64,000 nt of DNA from Pyropia yezoensis (lineage: Eukaryota > Rhodophyta > Bangiophyceae > Bangiales > Bangiaceae). The notes beneath the pieces were generated by a model. The model saw only the letters and a list, made by a program, of their open reading frames with translations. It searched no databases and had not been told where the DNA came from. How positions within the stretch are numbered: position 1 is the stretch's first letter; every line of letters begins with the position of its first letter. The stretch is from positions 9,378,545 through 9,442,544 of the forward strand of contig CM020620.1 of the NCBI GenBank assembly GCA_009829735.1. The letters run 5' to 3'. The position numbers and the translations under genes are program-made. Shown here piece by piece: positions 10,063 through 20,409 of this stretch.

Positions 10063-10673
10063 ATTGGTAGTCGCCACCTCCCATGGTATGACCGGAAGCG
10101 CACGGGGCAGGAGAGCACTCTCGTGAAGCGCAAAGAAGCGACCGACCATCGCTACGCTTGGGAGCAATGTTTGTACAAACGCGTCTAAAAACCGCACATT
10201 CTCTTGCACTGGTTAAGCAAAAACCTGCGCGACGACAGCTTTCGAGAGTCTGCACGGAAAAATCTTTCCGCCTTGCTCAACATCTACAACGTGAATTCTG
10301 ACCAATGGAACGCTCCGTCCAGCAAACAGCAGCGCCACCGCTGTTGTTATTGGTTGACGCGAAATTCTGCTCGAGCCGTTCATTTTCGTGCTCGAGCAGG
10401 GCAAGAGTTTGCACAACGAAGCAAGAGATCTGGCCAAAATCGGGCTTGTATCTTGACAGAGCCCGATTCACGATTATCTGACTTGCCGGGTCGACTTAAA
10501 TCCCATTTCATATGAGGACGGTCCCAAACGCAACCTTCCTTCTTAGCGCAGGGCCCAAGTCTGGGACACCTCTCGGAGGTCTTCCAGATCTTGAGTCGGA
10601 GGACCCTGACCGTGCCCGCAAATGCGAGGACTTGGCTCGAGACCGTGCATCTCATTCGAACCGAATGGAACCA
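10063..10673. other. Intergenic spacer between two Gypsy elements
   Basis: No gene was recognised. It contains a perfect 10-bp inverted repeat CTGCTCGAGC ... GCTCGAGCAG (10367-10376 and 10390-10399, 13-nt loop). The rest is moderate-GC unique sequence. Confidence 0.5.
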
Positions 10674-11036
10674 TGTAGCAATATGGTTGGCCGTATTGTA
10701 ACCCTAATATTAGGGGGGCTACTTCTAACCCTTAACTTTCAATTTGATAGTTCGTACTGGTCACGGTATCTATAAGTTACGTATGACCAGAGGGACTTGC
10801 ATCTTGGGGTGGAGGGTAGTTAGTAGTGTCTCCGAGGGTTTATAACGTGGGGGCCGGCGGCGAATCCACCGCCGGCCAAGGTAGAACAACAAACCCCTCC
10901 CATTTGGGCTCCCATCTTGGTCCCGTGGCTTGCGTTCCAAGGACAGCAACCTTGGCCTCCCGGTGACGTTGGTGCCGATCCCCCTTGGTGAGTGTTCCCT
11001 GAGAGTGGACGTGCGACGGATCCCTATTGTGCTACA
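10674..11036 (+). repeat. 5' LTR of element 2
   Basis: This 363-bp LTR starts TGTAGCA and ends TGCTACA (perfect inverted 7-mers). It matches the LTRs at 19457-19818 and 37734-38097 with only a few differences. A sense-strand TATA-like CTATAAG lies at 10770-10776. On the opposite strand there is a TTATAAA (about 10839-10845). Confidence 0.9.
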
Positions 11037-11037
11037 T

Positions 11038-11054
11038 TGGTGGAGCAGCAGGGG
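11038..11054 (+). other. Primer binding site of element 2
   Basis: TGGTGGAGCAGCAGGGG begins one base after the LTR. Its complement, CCCCTGCTGCTCCACCA, ends in CCA as a tRNA 3' end must. It is not the initiator-Met type (TGGTATCAGAGC) common in plant Gypsy elements. Confidence 0.75.
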
Positions 11055-11261
11055 ACGGGTTTCCGTCACCCTTGTGGTGACGCCGTCTTCGGCCCTGGCA
11101 CACGGATAGGGATCCGGTCCTTTTCTTGTACTCGTGGTGTTGCGACCTGATCGATTGTGTTGAGTTTTTACCTTTGACTGTGATCTACTGTTACTCTCCC
11201 CAATCTCCCCCCTCGCTCTCTTATTCGTGGTGATTGTTACGTCGGTTGACTGATTGTGACT

Positions 11262-13445
11262 ATGTCTACCCAAGAGACGGGGAACGTTCAAGATGACGGA
11301 TCGGCGTCGACGCCGACTCCGGAGGTGACTACGGGAGCCGGGATCGGGAACCTGATCGACAACGTTGAGACGCCAATGCTTTCCGGTGCCGGATCGACGT
11401 TTGGCACGGCTCGGACGGCAGGAGGCGGGGGCCCGCCTCAACTGTCGTCGACCGACCTCACTCCGCCGCCTCCTTCACCAGGGGATTCCCTGATGGCATC
11501 AATGGCCCGCATCTAGGCCCGGTTTTCCGGACTCGACGCTCGCCAGGAGCGGACGGAGGACGCAATGGCAGTGTTGATGTCAACACGCCACACGACGGGA
11601 CCCCGTCGTGTTCCTCCCACACCAGTACGGTTCGAACCGGCCGGACTACTTTCGGAGTCCACCAGCGTCAACCCCGGTGTGGCTACTCCTGGACAACCCC
11701 CGGACACAATGGGGTATGGATCCGACTCGTCGGCAGAGTTGGAACGGAGCCACACGGAGCGATACGCTCGGAGCACCCGAAGCGGACTCCGCGGACACGA
11801 CCCGGCGGATACTTACGCCGGTGCAGAGTCGGTTATTGGCGGAGGGGGTACCCTCTCACAGTATCCCCACGACGAAGGAGGCCAGGCAACTCGGGTTCCC
11901 GAGGTGCAGACGCCTGAAGTACCATCTTCAGTGGTGGAAGCTATGACCGCGCAGGTCACTGCGAGCCTACTGAAGCGGATGGAGTCCGATGAGTTTGCTC
12001 ATCAACTGGCTAAGCGACTGGATATCCAGGACGCTGACACGGAGATCGTCAACGAGGTCTTGCGGTCGGTACTGACTCCCGAACGTTATCGTTTGGAGGA
12101 CCGATCTACCACCGTATCGGAACCGATGCGTAATACGTCGCACCGAGCGATTCGCTCTATGCAGACCCTTATGAAGGGAGTCCCTATGTTCGGAGGGCCG
12201 AACGGACGCCCGTTGGCAGTCATCGGCTTCTTGACTAGCTTCAAGGCAGCCGCGGACAAGGCCCTCATTAACGAGGGGCTGGCCCTGGAGATCCTCCCGT
12301 TCTTTGTTGATGAACGGGTGCGAGGCATCCTTCGCCAGGCATCCCCGATGCCGGGAATGAGGGTCGCGGCCACCCCCATAGATTACCGTGGGATCCTCAA
12401 GGAGCTGCTGAGCAGTTACCTCAGTGAGGACAAGTGCGAGGACCACTACCGGGCCCTGCGCACTGCCACCGCCCAGAGCTGGGAGGATGAGGAGATGTTC
12501 GGACGACGGATTCAAGAGCTCGACTACGAGCTGGGGAAGCTCCTCGGAGAAGGGGAACTACGGCCCATCCTGTTCGCAGGAGTACCCAACTACGTGCGGA
12601 TATCCGCACGGGGAGCCAACACGGCACGGACGAACTTCAGTCGACTGATGCATATGTGCAAGTCCCTAGGGGACGCCTACCGGGTTCTACACCCGGAGTG
12701 TGCTCTGGCCTCAAAGCCCAAGGGTGAGGGGAGCAAGCTCAATCTTACCCCGGTACCGAGGCAAGAGAAGGTGGAACGTAAGGCCGCACCAGTACTGGTG
12801 GCGACCGAACATACCCCTACGGGCGAGGATGAACCTCTAGTTGACCAGCAGGGCCACCTGCTGCTACCGGCTACGCCGGTGATTGATGAGCACGGTACGG
12901 TAGCGTAGATCGCCCCGGCTGGGACCCAGTCCCAGGTCAACGAGGGAGCGGGACTTCGCGTCCCGTATGTGCGGACTACGGGGTATGACCCGGTTACGGG
13001 TAGCCCCCACCAGCCCCTGCCTACATGGGCAGTACGTACGGAGGCACCTCCGCAGATTGCGGGCCGACCCAACCGGTTGGGGGAGTCCATGTTCCGGTTG
13101 ACCCAAGAACCCAAGGCCTACCAGGGAGCAGGCACTCGGGCGCCCGAGGGAGGCAACCGCAGCTACGGGGCTACCCCGATGCGAACTCAAGGAGGGACCG
13201 GCACGTCCGGATGTATGTTGTGTGGGGATCCCCAGCACTGGGTGTCTTCCTGCCCACTCATCCCCGAGGAGTCTCGGCGGGCAGCGGCGCAACGCAAGGC
13301 ATCCACCGGGGGGTATCCCGCCAGAGCACCCGGACCCGCACCGGGTAGGCAGCCAGCTCCAGGTGGAGTACTGGCCGTCGAGGAGGCACCTCCTCAGCCG
13401 GATGTCCCGGCGGACAGCACCCTACCAACGGCGGGAAACGAGTAA
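11262..13445 (+). pseudogene. Gypsy gag of element 2, two premature stops
   Basis: This is the same gag as the intact copy at 35326-37509, but TAG replaces GAG at 11514-11516 (codon 85) and TAG replaces TAC at 12906-12908 (codon 549). The rest of the frame is open through the CCHC zinc knuckle (CMLCGDPQHWVSSC, about 13213-13254) to the AGNE-TAA end. The product would have been the structural capsid/nucleocapsid protein. As it stands only an N-terminal peptide could be made, so pol could not be expressed by frameshifting from the authentic gag start. Confidence 0.85.
13433..13439 (+). promoter_or_regulatory. -1 ribosomal frameshift heptamer, element 2
   Basis: G GGA AAC lies in the gag frame two codons before TAA (13443-13445). 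After a -1 slip the codons GGG AAA CGA GTA AGA GGA AGA run into the pol ATG at 13454 in frame. Downstream GC-rich inverted segments, such as GGGGT (about 13472) with ACCCC (about 13491), could form the stimulatory stem. That structure is not proven. Confidence 0.75.
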
Positions 13446-13453
13446 GAGGAAGA

Positions 13454-16400
13454 ATGACCGGGGGGCGCTGGGGTAACCCAAGCAAGCCACCCCGGAGTAC
13501 CGCGGGGAAAGCCCCACGGAGAGCGCGGTTGAGCCGACGCCGCATCAACCCCCGGGTACACCTTCCGGCCCCGACGACACGGCGTCAGGGGATTGATGAC
13601 CAACCACCAAGGTTGGGAGGAGAGGACGGGAAGCCCCGTCACATGGAACCAGACAAGGGCCCTGTTCAGGATGCCCGAGCTACACCGGATATCGGTGTAG
13701 GCCACGTGCTGTTTACCTTGGAGAACTTCAAGGTATCAGCCACACTGGGGGTTGACCCCCAGTCGACACGATCGTACTACCCTGTACTGGATACAGGGGC
13801 TGGACCCAACCTTATCCGGAAGGATACCCTCCCGGACAAGTGGCTTCCGCGAGTCAGAGGGACTCGGGGACCCACCATCAAGGACGCGAATGGTCGACTC
13901 ATTCGTACGACCGCAGCGATGTCGCTGCGGGTTACCATCGGGGAACTCACCACGGAAGTCGACTTCCTGGTGTGTGAGACCCTATCGGTGCCCTGCATAC
14001 TGGGGTGCACCTTCATCAACGTTCACGTTGATGCAATCCGGCCAGGCCGGAGGACCGTCGAGCTTCAAGAAGCCGACGGGACGAAGCGAGGACACACGGC
14101 TATCGTCAGGGACCTGACGCTACAAGGGAGCCACGTTAACGTGGCTGAGGTGTACGCAAGTGTCGAGCCGAAGACACTTCGGTTGGCCAAGCGAACTCGC
14201 TTTGAGCCGTTGTCGGAGACTGTCCTCCCGGTTAACTGTGACCTCGCAGGCATCTGCAGAGTCAAGTCCAACTTTCGGACGTACAAGCGCCATGGGTTGA
14301 CCATGGCCAACGGTCTCATAGACCTCCCATCAGGAGGGTCGTCCCTCCTAGTGATGGCGAACTGTCGCCGTAAGGCAGTCACCCTCCCGGAGGGAACTAT
14401 CCTCGGGATTGCCGAGCTCTACGAAGGAGATATCCTTACCCCTGACAAGGAAGGTCAAGTGGACCCACTTGAGGTGCTGGCGGTCGCCGAGACCACCGAG
14501 CGACAGCAACCCGATGACGGGAAGCCTAGTCGACCATCATTACCGGCGGATATTCCGCCGAAGGACCAAGAAGCATTGAAGGCACTGGCCGAGGCTGACC
14601 TCGACCACCTTCCCCCTTCCGTAGCCGAAGGGGTACGACAGATGTTAAGAAAGCATGACGTCATGTGGACAGGCGGAGCCTTGGGTACCATTGGGGCAAC
14701 CCAACATCGTATTGACCTGGTACCAGGCGCACGCCCCGCCCGGTCACAACCGCACCGAGCGGGACCTATGCAACGAGAGATCATTGATGGAGAAGTGAAG
14801 AGGATGAGTGAAGCGAAGGTGATACGACCTTCGATGTCGGAGTGGGGTGCCCCAGTCGTTATCGTACCGAAGAAGGATCAAACCCCTCGGTTTTGCATCG
14901 ATTATCGACGCCTCAACTTGGTTACCAAGAAGGACTTCTACCCTTTACCAAGGATGGATGAATGCATCGACTCCCTGGGGGAAGCTACGGTGTTTACCAC
15001 CATCGACTGCAATGCCGGATACTGGCAGATCCCGGTGGCGGACGAGGATATCCCCAAGACGGCATTCGTCTGTCACAGTGGAGTGTACGAGTTCCTAAGG
15101 ATGCCCTTCGGATTGTCCAACGCCCCCGCTACATTCCAGCGGGCTATCGACATTATACTGTCGGGGGTGAAGTGGCGTAACTGCCTAGTGTACCTCGATG
15201 ACGTCATCGTCTTCTCGCGTAACATGGATGACCATGTGCAACATGTTGACGAGGTACTCACCCTCTTGAGGAACGCCGGGGTAACCCTGCGTCTGAAGAA
15301 GTGCGCCTTCTTCCAACAGACGGTCGAGTATCTGGGCCACCAGATAACCCCTGGTAAACTAGGGGTACTCGAAGCCAATACCCAGGCACTCCGGGATGCC
15401 CGGTTCCCTAACACCCAGACACAGCTCAAGAGCTTCCTGGGAATGTGCAATGTATACCGACGGTTCGTCAAGGACTTCGCTCGGATAGCTAAACCGTTAA
15501 CGGTTCTTACGAGCAGTACCCTGCCCAAGGTACTCCAACCCCCTTCGCCTAGCGAAGAGGAGGCATTCGAGTCGCTGAAGCGAGCCCTACTACCCCCACC
15601 CGTCCTTGCGTTACCGCACCGACGGGGTACCTTCGTCATCGATGTCGATGCATGCGATACACAAGTGGGATGCACCCTGTTACAGGGAGAGACGTTGATC
15701 GGTACCGATAACGTTATCCCGGACCTACGTCCGGCAGGATACTTCAGCCGGACACTCAACCCGGCTGAGCGTAGCTATAGTGCCACCGAGCGTGAATGCC
15801 TCGGAGTTATATGGGCAGTGCAACTGCTCCGTCCATATCTGGAGGGCTCCAGGTTCATCGTGAGGTCCGACCACGAACCCCTACGATGGCTCCTCAACCT
15901 TGGTGACAAGGATTCCGATAGCCATGGGAAGCTAGCCCGATGGAGGCTAAAAATGGCCGAGCACGACTATCGTACCGTGTATAAGGCTGGGTCAACCCAC
16001 CATCTCGGAGACGCATTGTCTCGCCTTGACACCCGGAGCGGGGATACCCGCCCGGTGGACGAGGACATCCCGGTGGTACCGGTGTGCATGGTGGGTAACG
16101 CTACCCAAGGTATGGTTGACCATACCATGGCACACCGAGCATGCCCATTGACCCTCGCGGACTTCCGCGAGGCACAAGCCAACGACGATGACTGTAGACG
16201 CCATCGCGCTAACCTCCTGGCCGGTACGGCCGGCATCTTCTCCGAGAACGAAGACGGACTCATATACCGGCGGGCACCCGCCGATGGACGACATCAAGTC
16301 GTGGTTCCCGTGTCCTTACGGCAAGCCGTCATGGAACGAGAACACGAGAACCCTACAGCCAGACACCCGGGGGGTACACGTATGTTCGCAGCAATGCGAA

Positions 16401-17620
16401 GGTTCTTCTACTGGCCAGCAATGGCCGTCGACGTGGTCGACCACGTAAGGGGGTGCCACCCCTGTGCACGTAACCGCATGAGTCTACATAGGCAGGCGTC
16501 TGCCATGAAGCTATTCCCACCCGATGGGCCCAACGAGCAAGTCGCTATCGACATACTCGGGCCACTTCCGGTAACGGAAGAAGGGAACAGGTACATCCTG
16601 GTCATGTCTGACCAATTCACCAAGCTGTCACGAGCGGCAGCCATCCCGAATGATACGGCATACACGATTATGAACGCAGTGGTTGACCACTGGATCAGTG
16701 CATACGGAGTCATGAAGCAACTCCTCTCCGACAACGGAGCAAACCTTACGTCAGCATTCTGCACTAAGGTCCTGGGCATGTTCGGTATCGAACCACGTCG
16801 GGCATCCGACTACCACCCGCAAACCAACGGGCAGGTGGAGCGGTTCAACCGCACCATCGTCAAGATGCTACAGTGCTACGTGGCAGAGCACACGAACACT
16901 TGGGACAGGCTTCTGTCCGTACTCACCCTAGCATACAATGCCATGCCACATCGGAGCACAAACATAGCTCCGCTGGAGTGGGTCATGCCACTAGGCGTCG
17001 GTAACCTGACGCTGCCACCCGGCAGGTGCACTCGGTATGATACACCGAAGGGCCGACCGGCCGAACGTATACACCTAGCTTGGTTGTCCAAGCTGTCGTG
17101 GATGATTCCTAAGCTCAAGGGTGCCCTTGACAGAACACAACTTCGATACAAGAAGAACTTCGACGCCCGACTACGGGTGCGCAACGCTACCCTGATGACA
17201 GGTGACTGGGTCTACATCAGACACCAGAAGTTCCGGGGGAACAAGCTCATGCAACCGGTCAAGGGACCGTACCAGATTCTCCACAGAGATGACCACTCTG
17301 TTATCTTACACTCCGATACGGAGATCCAACGCATCAGTGTGAATGATGTCACACCTGCTCCGAAGCCGGAACAGCCTCAGCCGGTACCGGCTGGGTTGCT
17401 ACATGAAGCTCTTACAACCCACCGGTCAGATGACCCGGTGGGACCGGATGGGATTCCTTACCAAGTAGAGAGCGTGGTCGGACACACCGACCCGGACCTA
17501 CCAGGACCCTGGTACGTCAAGGTTATGTGGGTCGGATACGACTCACCCACCCGGGAACAGGCGGCGAAGATACCCCGCCAACTCCTCATGCCTTACATGA
17601 GGCGACGACGCCTACTGTAA
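13454..17620 (+). CDS. pol: Gypsy Pol polyprotein of element 2 (PR-RT-RH-INT-chromodomain)
   Basis: The frame encodes 1388 residues from the ATG and is probably entered by -1 shift at 13433. Domains by residue: aspartic protease VLDTGAG (111-117); reverse transcriptase about 440-630 with FTTIDCN (514-520) and YLDD (580-583); RNase H from FVIDVD (about 727) to RSDHEPLRWLL (804-814); integrase zinc finger H964-X6-H971 and C1001-X2-C1004; catalytic core D1033, D1093, E1129 with the standard 35-residue spacing between the last two; a KGPYQIL GPY/F module; and a C-terminal chromodomain-like segment around WYVKVMWVGYDS. All key residues are present. Gag upstream is dead, so mobility would need gag in trans. 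Confidence 0.93.
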   Translation: MTGGRWGNPSKPPRSTAGKAPRRARLSRRRINPRVHLPAPTTRRQGIDDQPPRLGGEDGKPRHMEPDKGPVQDARATPDIGVGHVLFTLENFKVSATLGVDPQSTRSYYPVLDTGAGPNLIRKDTLPDKWLPRVRGTRGPTIKDANGRLIRTTAAMSLRVTIGELTTEVDFLVCETLSVPCILGCTFINVHVDAIRPGRRTVELQEADGTKRGHTAIVRDLTLQGSHVNVAEVYASVEPKTLRLAKRTRFEPLSETVLPVNCDLAGICRVKSNFRTYKRHGLTMANGLIDLPSGGSSLLVMANCRRKAVTLPEGTILGIAELYEGDILTPDKEGQVDPLEVLAVAETTERQQPDDGKPSRPSLPADIPPKDQEALKALAEADLDHLPPSVAEGVRQMLRKHDVMWTGGALGTIGATQHRIDLVPGARPARSQPHRAGPMQREIIDGEVKRMSEAKVIRPSMSEWGAPVVIVPKKDQTPRFCIDYRRLNLVTKKDFYPLPRMDECIDSLGEATVFTTIDCNAGYWQIPVADEDIPKTAFVCHSGVYEFLRMPFGLSNAPATFQRAIDIILSGVKWRNCLVYLDDVIVFSRNMDDHVQHVDEVLTLLRNAGVTLRLKKCAFFQQTVEYLGHQITPGKLGVLEANTQALRDARFPNTQTQLKSFLGMCNVYRRFVKDFARIAKPLTVLTSSTLPKVLQPPSPSEEEAFESLKRALLPPPVLALPHRRGTFVIDVDACDTQVGCTLLQGETLIGTDNVIPDLRPAGYFSRTLNPAERSYSATERECLGVIWAVQLLRPYLEGSRFIVRSDHEPLRWLLNLGDKDSDSHGKLARWRLKMAEHDYRTVYKAGSTHHLGDALSRLDTRSGDTRPVDEDIPVVPVCMVGNATQGMVDHTMAHRACPLTLADFREAQANDDDCRRHRANLLAGTAGIFSENEDGLIYRRAPADGRHQVVVPVSLRQAVMEREHENPTARHPGGTRMFAAMRRFFYWPAMAVDVVDHVRGCHPCARNRMSLHRQASAMKLFPPDGPNEQVAIDILGPLPVTEEGNRYILVMSDQFTKLSRAAAIPNDTAYTIMNAVVDHWISAYGVMKQLLSDNGANLTSAFCTKVLGMFGIEPRRASDYHPQTNGQVERFNRTIVKMLQCYVAEHTNTWDRLLSVLTLAYNAMPHRSTNIAPLEWVMPLGVGNLTLPPGRCTRYDTPKGRPAERIHLAWLSKLSWMIPKLKGALDRTQLRYKKNFDARLRVRNATLMTGDWVYIRHQKFRGNKLMQPVKGPYQILHRDDHSVILHSDTEIQRISVNDVTPAPKPEQPQPVPAGLLHEALTTHRSDDPVGPDGIPYQVESVVGHTDPDLPGPWYVKVMWVGYDSPTREQAAKIPRQLLMPYMRRRRLL

Positions 17621-17698
17621 CAACCCAACCGACACCGACTTCGGCTGTTGGGGAGTGAGGCTTATACCTACTAAGTAGGGTGTGACATGGTTAAAGCA

Positions 17699-17790
17699 GA
17701 CTTAGGTTTCTAAGTCAAATCAGACTTAGGTTTCTAAGTCGAACCAAGCTTAGGCATCTAAGTAGAGTCAAGCTTAGGTAACTAAGTAAA
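17699..17790. repeat. Tandem hairpin array at convergent ORF ends, element 2
   Basis: Four ~24-bp units, the first two being perfect GACTTAGGTTTCTAAGTC palindromes with a 4-nt loop and the last two variants around AGCTTAGG...CTAAGT. A related palindrome (CCTACTAAGTAGG) lies at about 17667. The array sits between the pol stop (17620) and the accessory ORF stop on the other strand (18100). Confidence 0.75.
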
Positions 17791-18099
17791 ACCTGAACCT
17801 TAATAAGTTAACTTAAAGGTAAAGGCTAACTTCGATAATATCGAAGTAACTAGGGGGCTTACACGGGAGGATGACCTCCCCAAGCCAAGACACAAAGTGA
17901 GGGAGGATGACCTCCCCAAGCATGAACCAACCGGAAGAAGTTGGACGGGAGGCAAGGCACCACTGAACCAGAAGGGGTACTCCCCAGGGCAGCAAACAGA
18001 GGCAAGCAATGCCCCCAGCGGGGGATGAGTTTATACTCACTACTACCCGGCTGCCATAAGGGTTGCCGGGGCCCTCTCCCGCACAAACAATAGCACTCC

Positions 18100-18332
18100 T
18101 CAGTGGGTAGACCCACTGCCCGAGGGAGGCCACTCACGCGTAAGCGCGTAGACCTCCGTGCTCCACCGGTCGGCAACGTCACGACGGTCGACCACCCGAG
18201 TTACCTCGGTGCATAGCTGGACGAGGGTGCTGCGGCCAGCCTCCACGTCCTCCAGAGCTTTCTGGAGGCGGTCCAGCACGCCACCGAAGCAACGCGCTGA
18301 CCCAACCAGCGCAGCACCTGGGGGGATATCCC
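18100..18332 (-). pseudogene. Truncated antisense accessory ORF, element 2
   Basis: The minus strand encodes the last ~77 residues of the same protein as 20410-22779, ending SGSGSTH-stop. The upstream part is replaced by unrelated DNA at 18333, so only the C-terminal helical domain remains. Confidence 0.8.
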
Positions 18333-19456
18333 TTCTGAATGCTTTCGCGGAGAAGGCACGTGGCCAGTAGGCCTCTCCGCTTTTGAAGCGCCGTTGCATT
18401 GGTGGTGTGGAATATGTGTTGCCCAATAAAAGGATATGGGACCGACCGGCGCCCGGAAGGCAAAGAGGAAGCTATTACCGTAAAGGCAAAGAAGACAGAC
18501 ATTTAGCTCCAGGACGTTCAATGGGGAGCAAGCCGGCCAAACGGCAGCGGCGAGCCCCCACGTCGCCTATACCGGGCGAAACAATATGCCGGTCGAGCGA
18601 CCGAGCGAAGGCCGGACGGCCGATCGCTACGAGCATAGCAAACAATATAAAAGATCCCTACAAAGCAAGGACAGATAAACAATACAAAATAAAAGTAGTC
18701 CCCCAAAGGGCGAGCCACAAGCGGACCCAGACCAATAAGGCTGGGACCACCAGTCAAGGGGGCTACTTGCCCGTAAATACCGGAAATCGGTACGGTGGGC
18801 GGATATGCAACATACCCCCGTTGCCAGCTTCGAGCCGTCCCGGCGAGGTCCGGCTGGGTGCAACGTGAGGGCCGGGCGCGCCCAGTGGGCGGGATCGTGG
18901 CGCGGCCGCCTGCAATCTTGCGGGGGGTCGCGTCAGCACCGGTCGGTGTAGCTGGTGAAGCGTCGGTCCGCCGCGTACGCGATGTGGTATTCTCTCGGGT
19001 GTGCGGCGGGGACGTGTGGCCGGGGCGGTTACGCGGGCTCGCGTGGACCGACCCGTAGCTGGGCTACGCCAGCCGGTACTTGTGCCGCGGCCTGCCGGCC
19101 TCTGGCGCTTGGCGTCCGGGTGGGGGTCGGCGTTGTTGCCGTTGACCGTAGTGGTCGTCGCGTCGGGGTCTCCCCCTATCTCCGCGCGTCGGCCGACGCG
19201 TGGGGGTATGTGGGGTGGGCAGCCGCGTGGCTTGGTGGTCGTTGGTGCCGGTCGGCGGGGCGTCGACTAGTTGTCGTTGCCTCGGCCGGATCGGCCTCCC
19301 GCGCGTCGGTCGACGCGCGGGTCCGGGGGGAGGGGAAGAGGGATTGCCGGCTGGCACTTGTGCTCCACCTTAGCCACCTGGCATCTCGGGCCGTTTGGCA
19401 TCACGCTTGAGTTGAGTCGCCCGGTGGCCAGTTGGCCTTCCCGCGCGTCGGTAGAC
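18333..19456. other. Unidentified 1.1-kb segment between elements 2 and 3
   Basis: It has no homology to the Gypsy family and no convincing ORF. The left half is A-rich and includes CAATATAAAAGATCC (about 18642). The right half is very GC-rich and holds a perfect palindrome CGCGCGTCGGTCGACGCGCG-like motif at about 19302-19321, a related copy near 19188-19210, and a half copy (CCCGCGCGTCGGTAGAC) cut by the LTR at 19457. It could be a fragment of another mobile element. Confidence 0.4.
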
Positions 19457-19818
19457 TGAAGCACAATAGGGATCCGTCGCACGTCCACTCTCAGGGAACA
19501 CTCACCAAGGGGGATCGGCACCAACGTCACCGGGAGGCCAAGGTTGCTGTCCTTGGAGCGCAAGCCACGGGACCAAGATGGGAGCCCAAATGGGAGGGGT
19601 TTGTTGTTCTACCTTGGCCGGCGGTGGATTCGCCGCCGGCCCCCACGTTATAAACCCTCGGAGACACTACTAACTACCCTCCACCCCAAGATGCAAGTCG
19701 CTCTGGTCATACGTAACTTATAGATACCGTGACCAGTACGAACTATCAAATTGAAAGTTAAGGGTTAGAAGTAGCCCCCTAATATTAGGGTTACAATACG
19801 GCCAACCATATTGCTACA
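19457..19818 (-). repeat. 3' LTR of element 3
   Basis: This 362-bp LTR is inverted relative to element 2. The outer end is TGAAGCA instead of TGTAGCA. By eye it is slightly closer to the element 2 LTR (3 substitutions, 1 indel) than to the LTR at 37734 (7 substitutions, 2 indels). Confidence 0.85.
19648..19654 (+). promoter_or_regulatory. Antisense TATA-like box inside the LTR
   Basis: TTATAAA on the plus strand within the 3' LTR faces the accessory ORF at 20410. It could drive antisense transcription. This is inferred from motif and position only, and it lies ~760 bp from the ATG. Confidence 0.3.
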
Positions 19819-19831
19819 TATCCCCCCCTTA
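19819..19831 (-). other. Polypurine tract of element 3
   Basis: TATCCCCCCCTTA on the plus strand reads as TAAGGGGGGGATA on the minus strand. It abuts the 3' LTR and fixes the LTR boundary. Confidence 0.75.
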
Positions 19832-20409
19832 GATTCGGCCCGTCCTCGGGTCGAGTTGCATTCGGGTTACCGGATGTAAGTGGGTCGCGTGACCGTTTAC
19901 CAGTCGGGTGGGGCTTTGCGCCCCGTCGCGACAGACACCCCTTTTCGAGGTTGTCTGAGGGGGGTGCCCCTCTTTGTGTGGTACACACACGATCCGTTTT
20001 CCGGACCGTTAAATTCCCGATGCGGGTTCTGTTCACGACCCCCCTTTCCGAGGGGTGGTGCAAGCGGATCCGCCACCAGGTGTCTGGTGGTAGGGGAGCC
20101 CCTCTCGTGTTACCGAGTGACTGGGGGCGGCCGCTCCCGCTTTTCGCGGGGGCGGTTTCGGGGTGAACCCCTCTTGGTTGCCCCGTACGGGGGTGTGGCC
20201 CCGGCCCGCCCAGGTGCCTGGGTGGAGCCCGTTCGTAGCCTCGTGGAGCGCGGGTCGACCCGCGCGCCTGCGGCGCTTCTCGTGGCCGTTTGTGGTCACA
20301 AGCGCGGGCGCCCGCGCTTCCCTGGCTCGTCCGCGCGAGCGTTCCTCGTACCGGGTCGAGCCGGCCTCGGCTTTTCTGCAAGGGGCGCCCCTGCCACCCC
20401 GGTTGCACC

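Larger units (their letters stand above)
10674..18332 (+). mobile_element. Ty3/Gypsy (chromovirus-like) element 2, 3'-truncated
   Basis: Order on the plus strand: 5' LTR, primer binding site, gag with two stops, slip site, full-length pol with a C-terminal chromodomain-like segment, hairpin array, and the C-terminal end of the minus-strand accessory ORF. Homology with element 3 stops at 18332, inside an 18-bp palindrome of that ORF. The rest of the accessory ORF, the polypurine tract and the 3' LTR are missing. Pol is nearly identical to that of element 3, so the family was active fairly recently. Confidence 0.9.

Noticed and set aside
17800-18182. Short minus-strand ORFs (69-107 codons) between the pol stop and accessory ORF stop, repeated at 22697-23079 and 30635-30969
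   Set aside because: They recur only because the element recurs. They overlap the accessory ORF end and the non-coding convergence zone and have no consistent protein features.
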